Positions 36,608 to 42,163 of a stretch of DNA of 42,163 nt are shown here, one piece after another. The DNA comes from Candidatus Zhuqueibacterota bacterium (GTDB lineage: Bacteria > Zhuqueibacterota > Zhuqueibacteria > Zhuqueibacterales > Geothermadaptataceae), in contig JAUZRQ010000044.1 of assembly GCA_030950365.1 (NCBI GenBank), positions 1 through 42,163 of the forward strand. The letters are read 5' to 3'. Every line of letters begins with the position of its first letter. The first letter of the stretch is position 1. The notes under the pieces were generated by a model. That model had not been told where the DNA came from and did no database searches. It worked only from the letters and a program-made list of their open reading frames with translations. The position numbers were made by a program, and so were the translations under genes.

Positions 36608-37414
36608 ATGACAACAAGGGGATGGGGTGTTTCAGCATATCTGTGCGTGATCGCGGCCCTGTCGTTGTTTCCCGCCGATCCTGCTCTGGTTCAAGAAAAA
36701 TCCATGAAAACCCTTGCCGTTTTGCCCACTCAGGGGCCCGATTTGACCCCGGAGCAGCGCCAGCAGCTTAGCGCCGCTTTGCTGGATGCCGTGCAGCAGC
36801 GGGGCGATTACCTGGTTCTGGATGAAGCTGCTGTGGCGGAGTATATGCGCCCCCGGGAGTTCCGTGCCCATGCCGATGTGACTGAGCTGCGGGATATCGG
36901 CCAGGCCCTTCAGGTGGCCTATTTGTTACTGCCGGAATTAGCGCAGGACAACGGGCAGACGGTTTATAAACTGTATTTATTCAACGTCAAAGCGAACAAG
37001 GTTGCGAAAATCAGTCGCAGGAGCTGCGATTGTCAGATCAATCAGCCGGAGACATTTCCGTTCCAGGAATCGCTGAAAATCGTATTTGATGTGCCGGAAA
37101 TCATTCTGACGGCAGGGCTGGAGCAGGAGGAGCCGGTGTTGCCTCCTCCGCCGGTCATTCCGAACGTCGAACCGAAATCCGAAGAACCCGAGACCGAAAT
37201 CGAGCCGCAAGCGGCGGCGGATACATTGAGCGTTACTCAGGAATCCCTTCCACCGGCGATTCCTTCCAAACCCGGGTTGAAATGGAAACCCTATGCAGCC
37301 GGGGCGGTGCTTGTGGGCGGTGGCATACTCTATTTCCTCTCACGCGGCAAACCTGGTAGCGGCAACCAGGGCGGCCGCCTTCCCGACCCGCCGGGCACTC
37401 CGGATTCAAAATAG
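36608..37414 (+). CDS. Secreted/membrane protein with CsgG-like domain and C-terminal membrane segment
   Basis: A 268-residue protein of unknown function. A hydrophobic N-terminus (VSAYLCVIAALSLFPA) looks like a signal peptide. Residues ~32-165 resemble the alpha/beta domain of CsgG/FlgO/LpoB-type lipoproteins: a strand KTLAVLPTQG, a helix with DLTPEQRQQLSAALLDAV, then a second strand YLVLDEAAV and ALQVAYLLLPEL. A Pro/Glu-rich linker (~175-225) follows, then one membrane segment (YAAGAVLVGGGILYFL, ~236-251) and a short Gly/Pro tail. It lies 26 bp before the giant T9SS protein gene, so it may help assemble or anchor it. Resemblance to CsgG is by pattern only. Confidence 0.6.
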   Translation: MTTRGWGVSAYLCVIAALSLFPADPALVQEKSMKTLAVLPTQGPDLTPEQRQQLSAALLDAVQQRGDYLVLDEAAVAEYMRPREFRAHADVTELRDIGQALQVAYLLLPELAQDNGQTVYKLYLFNVKANKVAKISRRSCDCQINQPETFPFQESLKIVFDVPEIILTAGLEQEEPVLPPPPVIPNVEPKSEEPETEIEPQAAADTLSVTQESLPPAIPSKPGLKWKPYAAGAVLVGGGILYFLSRGKPGSGNQGGRLPDPPGTPDSK

Positions 37415-37440
37415 CGATCACCCGCAGTTGAGGATATTCG

Positions 37441-40400
37441 ATGAAACGGGATTGGCGTCAATATCTGGTTCTGGCATTATCCGGCCTGCTGACCTCGGCA
37501 GGCAATGGTTTCGGCCAGGAAGTGTACAATATTCCTCTTATTGAACAGCAGGGCAAACAATATTCGCCTCAGGTCGTCGCATCGGACGCTGCCAGAGGCT
37601 ATTTTGTTTTCTGGCTGAACGAAATTAGCGGCGTGCCCGAACTGTACGCGCAGTTCCTCACCGAAGAAGGCTACTCGCTTTGGGGGGCTGAAGGCCGGCG
37701 GCTGATTCCCCGAGATGTGCCGATTCTGGACTATGCCGTAGCGCCGGATGGCAAAGGCGGTGTATTTGTGGCCTGGGCCGAAAAAGCGCCTACGGGGATC
37801 GGCACCTCGTTGTTTCTCGGCCGTCTGGATGCCAAAGGCGAACCTGCGTGGACCGAAATAGTGAGCATCGGCCAGGTGGGGGTTCACAAACTCAACCTTC
37901 GTTGCGAATACGATCTCGATCAGGGAGTGTACGTCATCTGGGAACAGAGCATCAATCCGCTGGACGTCGACATATTTGCGCAGCATGTGGACGGTACCGG
38001 CCGGAAATACTGGCCATACGGCGGCATGCCGGTGATTCAGGCCGATAATGTGCAATTGCTTGAAGATACCGAGGCCCTGCCGGAAGGCCTGGTGGTGGCC
38101 TGGCAGGACCGCGCAAGCGTGCTGTTGCAAATTTTGAATTTTAAGACTGGCAAACCGGTCAAAACCAGCCCGCTGCGGCCCAGTATCATCAGCCTGACGC
38201 AGTCGCGGCCGCGGCTGGCGCGCCGTTATTCGTCCTCGGAATCGAGCGTGTTTGTGGTGTGGGAAGAAAGCACCAACATCCGGGCGCAACGGTTTTCGGC
38301 CTCGGGCGATCGCCTGTGGAGCGCTATTGGTGTCGATGTGATTCGCGCCACCGGCACGCAAAACCGGCATGAAATTCTCTCGGAAACGCGCGGCGGGCTG
38401 ATCGTCCTCTGGCAGGACAGCCGAGATTCCAGCACCGGCATCGATTTGCGAGCGCAGCGCCTGGATAAAAATGGCAATGCGCAATGGACCAGTACGGGCG
38501 TCATCGTCAACAAAGCGGCGGAGGTGCAGGCCGGTCAGAAACTGATTGCGGATACCAATGATGGTTTTGTGTGCCTGTGGGAAGACAACCGCGCGGCTGA
38601 GCTGAATCTTTATGGCCAGCGGGTAAACCGCAGCGGCCGGCTGAAGTGGGCGTCCGCGGGCGTGCCTGTTTCGGTGCAGCCCGGGGCGCAGCGTCAACTG
38701 CAACTGGCCAGCCTCGGCGACAAAGTGCTGGCTGTGTGGGAAGACCTGCGCCAGGATGAAGGCGATATTTTTGCGCAATTCATTTACTTCAATGGCAAGC
38801 TGCACAATGTGCTGCCGTATTTTACTTCCGAGCCGATGGATACCGCTTACGTGGGCAGCTATTACGAATATGTGCTGCAGGCCGAGGACGTGGACCGTGA
38901 CCTTCCGCTGACCTTCAATCCGGTGGTGTTGCCAGACTGGCTGGAATTCGATGAAAATAGCCACACGCTAAGCGGCATGGTGGTGGATATCAGCGGAGCC
39001 GTGTCGCTGGTTTCCGTCGAAGTGATCGATGCTCGCGGCGGCGTCGGCACGCAGACGTTCGAAATCCGCGTGGTGGGCGCCAATCATCCGCCTAAAATCC
39101 TCAGCCAGCCGGATACGCTGGCACTGGAGGACAGCCTGTATGTGTACCAGCTCGTCATCGAGGACCCGGACAGCAACGATGTTCACACCCTGGAGCTGAT
39201 CGAGCTGCCAGATTGGCTCGGGGTGGAAGAACAGGATTTTCGACTGGTTGGGGTGCCGGAAAACAAAGATGTGGGCCTGCATAAAGTTTCGCTGCTGGTC
39301 AAAGATCAGGCCGGTGAGGCTGCTCAGCAGGAGTTCACGATCCGCGTGCTGAATACCAACGATCCGCCTGAATTTCTGACCGCATCTGCGGCGGACACCG
39401 CCATCGAAGATGAGGAATACAGCTTTGAATTTCAGGTGCTGGACCCGGATGTGGGAGATGAGGTGACGCTGGAATTTTTGATCCAGCCATCCTGGCTGCA
39501 TCTGGATATCGAAAATTCAGCGCTGGTAGGCACGCCAACCAACGATCATCTGGGCGATACGCTGGCTGTGATTATGGCTCGAGACCTCGAGGGCGCTTCC
39601 GACACCCTGTCGCTACGCCTGTTCGTGAAAAATACCAACGATCCGCCGTTTTTTGTCAGTGTGCCGGATACCGAGGCCGTGGTCGATTCTCTGTACGAAT
39701 ATGCGGTGGTGGTGGATGATGTGGATCCGGATGACGAGCTGCGGCTGTTTTACCGCAACGGGCCATCATGGTTGAATTTGAACCCCACCCATTTTGTGCT
39801 ATCGGGCATTCCGCCGGCTTCGGCGGCCAACGATCGTTTCCTGGTGCGACTGGAAGTGGTGGATGCGGCCGGAGCCAGCAGCGAACAGGAGTTTTTCCTG
39901 TATGTCCGCGAGCAGGCCATCCCCGATTCGTTGCCGCCGCCCGGGCCCATCAATCCGACCATCACCCCGGATGAATGGACCGCGGCGGATTCGCTGACGC
40001 TGCGCTGGATCACCCCGGCCGATGAAACCGGCATCACGCGCATCTTTTTGAAATTTGTGACGCCGCCGCAAAACAATGATGATTACGAATTTTCCAGTGC
40101 CATTCGCACCGCGGCCGGCGCTGTGGACAGCATCCGCTTTCCGGTGCTGTTTGAGGGCGACAACAAGGTGTATGTGTGGTTCGCTGATCGCCAGGGCAAC
40201 ACCGATTTTAAAACCGCTGTACCGGTGCGGTACCGCAGCGATCGGTCGGTGCCCACACCGCCGCAGCCCATTTACCCGCAAGAATGGAGCCGTGGTGACA
40301 CGGTGCGGTTCGCCTGGCTGGCCGCCCGAGACAGCGTTTCCGGGATTAAGGGATATTTCATTGCCCTACAGCAGGGGAACCAGGTGGTTCATGTTCCCCA

Positions 40401-42144
40401 GTTCGATCCCACAGCGGATACCATTGAGGTTGCGCTGCCCCTGCATCTGAGCGAAAAGCTCGTGGACTGGTTTGTCATCGTTCTGGACAGTGCAAAGAAC
40501 GGCACCGAAAGCACGGTGAAGACTTTTTCGGTGGATAACGTCATGCCGCTGATCATCCACAAGCCCGTGGATACCTTGCAGGCCGGCCAGCCGGCCACCT
40601 TCCAGGCGCGGGTGACGGACATCGGTTCCGGCGTGAAAAGCGTGCATCTTCTATACCGTACGCCGGACCAGACGCAATTTTTCAGACAGCCAATGACGAC
40701 CAGCGATGGCATCAATTTCACAGCCAGTTTGCGCGGCGTTGATATCACCGCATTTGGCCTGGAATATGCCATCGTTGCTTCGGATTTTGCCGATAATCGC
40801 AAGTTCTGGAAGGCCAACGATCAAATTTCCATCTATCGCAGTCCGGTGGTTTTGGGAGCGTCCCTGCCTCTTCCGGTCGTGATCCAGCCGATGAAATACC
40901 AGATGTTCGGAGTGCCATTTTATCTGGTGCAGAACGATCCGAAGGCGTTTTTCGAAAGCCAGCTCGGACCGTATGACGATACCCGATGGCGTCTGTTGCG
41001 CTATCAAAACGGCGACTACGTGGAGCTCACTCAGGGACAGATCGACAGCCTGATGCCCGGCCGGGCCTATTGGCTCATCACACGCGAGTCGAGGCAGTTG
41101 CAAATTCTGGATATGGCCACGGTGCGTTCGGACCGCCCATTCCGGCTCACCTTGCAGCCCGGCTGGAACATGATTGCCTCGCCGTTCAATTTCACCATCC
41201 GGTTTGATCCGGCCTCCCTGCCCGATGGCATCGAGCCGGTGCTGTGGGGATACGACGGCAGTCAGTATCGCATGGAGACCCAGAAACTGGCGGCCTGGAA
41301 GGGCTATTTCATTAAAAACAACCAGGCAACGCCGGTGCATTGGGAAATACGGCCGGAAAAACCGGGCACGGCAAAGCAGGGCGAGCCCTGGGCCAGTGCG
41401 CTGTGGTATGCCCGCCTGCGCGTGCAGCAGGGCCAGCGCGCCGATGCGGAAAATGTTTTTGGCCAGGTGGCCGAACCGCAGCTCTTGCTCGACTGGTCCG
41501 ATCCGCCGGCCATCGGCGAGACGCCGCGGCTGTATTTTGTGGCAGCAGGCCCTGGAGCCAACGAGCGTTCGCTGGCGAGCGAGTTCCTCCCCGTGGATGC
41601 GGCTGAACCGGTCTGGCGGATGCGCGTCGAAAACCTGGCCAGAGGCTGGGTAGCATTGCATCTCGACATTGGCAAATCCTGGCCGGATTCGCTGGCATTG
41701 CTGCTGACCGATCGGACCACCGGAATCGAGCGCGAGCTGCAGGCGGATCAGCCGGTGACCTTCTGGAACGAGACGCCGGGAGGGAGCCGCGATTTTGAAC
41801 TGCGGCTATTGGCGAAATCGGATATCGAACGCCGGCGGAGTTTGCCCACAACCCTGAATTTGTATCCGATCCGGCCGAATCCGTTCCGGATCAACCAGAG
41901 CAGCCATGTCACCATTCGCTTTTCGTTGGTCGAGCCGGTGCGGGTACGGCTTACCGTGTACAACCTACTCGGCCAGGAAGTATGGTCAACGCCGGAGCTG
42001 GGTTACCGCGCCGGTGAGCATGCCATCACCTGGGATGGGCGAACGCAAAGCCGGCTGCTCGTATCCAGTGGCATTTATTTTGTCCATCTGGAGGTGGTGG
42101 GACAATCGCAGCGGCTGCGGCAGAAAATCGTGCTTCTGCACTAA
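37441..42144 (+). CDS. Giant secreted multidomain protein with T9SS type-A sorting domain
   Basis: A 1567-residue protein with an N-terminal signal peptide (YLVLALSGLLTSAGNGFGQ). Residues ~28-455 form repeats of about 50-60 residues with a VVWEDxR/VLWQDSRD core and a following G-x-LKW/AQW turn, suggesting a beta-propeller. Residues ~460-825 hold four Ig/cadherin-like (CADG/He_PIG) repeats with NxPP boundaries (NHPPKIL, NDPPEFL, NDPPFFV) and P-x-WL. Further Ig- or FN3-like domains fill ~840-1140, then a beta-rich part with LQPGWNMIASPF. The last ~100 residues (PNPF, VYNLLGQEV, WDG, SSGIYFV, ending KIVLLH) are a type-A C-terminal sorting domain recognised by the type IX secretion system. No catalytic site is seen, so adhesion or binding is likely. 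GAGGA precedes ATG 37441. Confidence 0.88.
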   Translation: MKRDWRQYLVLALSGLLTSAGNGFGQEVYNIPLIEQQGKQYSPQVVASDAARGYFVFWLNEISGVPELYAQFLTEEGYSLWGAEGRRLIPRDVPILDYAVAPDGKGGVFVAWAEKAPTGIGTSLFLGRLDAKGEPAWTEIVSIGQVGVHKLNLRCEYDLDQGVYVIWEQSINPLDVDIFAQHVDGTGRKYWPYGGMPVIQADNVQLLEDTEALPEGLVVAWQDRASVLLQILNFKTGKPVKTSPLRPSIISLTQSRPRLARRYSSSESSVFVVWEESTNIRAQRFSASGDRLWSAIGVDVIRATGTQNRHEILSETRGGLIVLWQDSRDSSTGIDLRAQRLDKNGNAQWTSTGVIVNKAAEVQAGQKLIADTNDGFVCLWEDNRAAELNLYGQRVNRSGRLKWASAGVPVSVQPGAQRQLQLASLGDKVLAVWEDLRQDEGDIFAQFIYFNGKLHNVLPYFTSEPMDTAYVGSYYEYVLQAEDVDRDLPLTFNPVVLPDWLEFDENSHTLSGMVVDISGAVSLVSVEVIDARGGVGTQTFEIRVVGANHPPKILSQPDTLALEDSLYVYQLVIEDPDSNDVHTLELIELPDWLGVEEQDFRLVGVPENKDVGLHKVSLLVKDQAGEAAQQEFTIRVLNTNDPPEFLTASAADTAIEDEEYSFEFQVLDPDVGDEVTLEFLIQPSWLHLDIENSALVGTPTNDHLGDTLAVIMARDLEGASDTLSLRLFVKNTNDPPFFVSVPDTEAVVDSLYEYAVVVDDVDPDDELRLFYRNGPSWLNLNPTHFVLSGIPPASAANDRFLVRLEVVDAAGASSEQEFFLYVREQAIPDSLPPPGPINPTITPDEWTAADSLTLRWITPADETGITRIFLKFVTPPQNNDDYEFSSAIRTAAGAVDSIRFPVLFEGDNKVYVWFADRQGNTDFKTAVPVRYRSDRSVPTPPQPIYPQEWSRGDTVRFAWLAARDSVSGIKGYFIALQQGNQVVHVPQFDPTADTIEVALPLHLSEKLVDWFVIVLDSAKNGTESTVKTFSVDNVMPLIIHKPVDTLQAGQPATFQARVTDIGSGVKSVHLLYRTPDQTQFFRQPMTTSDGINFTASLRGVDITAFGLEYAIVASDFADNRKFWKANDQISIYRSPVVLGASLPLPVVIQPMKYQMFGVPFYLVQNDPKAFFESQLGPYDDTRWRLLRYQNGDYVELTQGQIDSLMPGRAYWLITRESRQLQILDMATVRSDRPFRLTLQPGWNMIASPFNFTIRFDPASLPDGIEPVLWGYDGSQYRMETQKLAAWKGYFIKNNQATPVHWEIRPEKPGTAKQGEPWASALWYARLRVQQGQRADAENVFGQVAEPQLLLDWSDPPAIGETPRLYFVAAGPGANERSLASEFLPVDAAEPVWRMRVENLARGWVALHLDIGKSWPDSLALLLTDRTTGIERELQADQPVTFWNETPGGSRDFELRLLAKSDIERRRSLPTTLNLYPIRPNPFRINQSSHVTIRFSLVEPVRVRLTVYNLLGQEVWSTPELGYRAGEHAITWDGRTQSRLLVSSGIYFVHLEVVGQSQRLRQKIVLLH

Positions 42145-42163
42145 TGGCGCAGCATCTGCTTCG

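Overview
The window looks like a chromosomal segment of an uncultivated or little-studied bacterium of the FCB group (Fibrobacterota-Chlorobiota-Bacteroidota), perhaps Calditrichota/KSB1-like. That placement is inference. It rests on a 1567-residue secreted protein ending in a type IX secretion (T9SS) type-A sorting domain, an outer-membrane protein of the DUF5723/PorV-like type, a Bacteroidota-like inositol-3-phosphate synthase, and a moderately GC-rich sequence. Coding is dense and almost entirely on the + strand, with many 4-nt ATGA overlaps and frequent GTG/TTG starts. I see no rRNA, tRNA, CRISPR array or intact insertion sequence.

Layout. 1-5.5 kb: the end of a purine nucleoside phosphorylase, an MTA/SAH deaminase, a DUF84 nucleotide-sanitising phosphatase, a methyltransferase and two tandem ADP-glucose pyrophosphorylase paralogues. 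The first paralogue has lost key catalytic residues. 5.5-9.2 kb: a long non-coding hairpin, a good sigma70-type promoter, and a two-gene lysine-degradation module (aldehyde dehydrogenase and lysine 6-aminotransferase). 9.2-12 kb: rsmI, a CDP-alcohol phosphatidyltransferase and inositol-3-phosphate synthase, probably for inositol phospholipid synthesis. 12.1-13.5 kb: a MATE exporter. 13.5-14.2 kb: an AT-rich minus-strand islet holding an antitoxin-like gene and a decayed PIN-domain gene. 14.6-19.7 kb: tmk, a C-terminal processing protease and ppdK, closed by a strong terminator. 19.9-22 kb: a HAD phosphatase overlapping a CCA-adding enzyme. 22.1-25.1 kb: a YIP1 membrane protein, a TolC-like channel and a lone ABC ATPase. 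25.6-32.4 kb: polyprenyl synthase, HPr, Enzyme I, phosphoglucose/phosphomannose isomerase, metK and ahcY. 32.7-42.1 kb: four envelope or secreted proteins ending in the giant T9SS cargo.

How the genes may work together. MetK makes SAM. AhcY is of the archaeal/thermophile type, without the usual C-terminal tail, and together with the MTA/SAH deaminase and a 6-oxopurine-type phosphorylase it suggests SAM by-products are recycled through inosine derivatives. PpdK, Enzyme I and HPr all act around phosphoenolpyruvate. The GlgC pair feeds glycogen synthesis. No wholly new defence or mobile system is evident. The most unusual points are the catalytically degraded GlgC paralogue, the inosine-route SAM recycling set, the decayed PIN gene, the 73-nt hairpin and the T9SS surface cluster.
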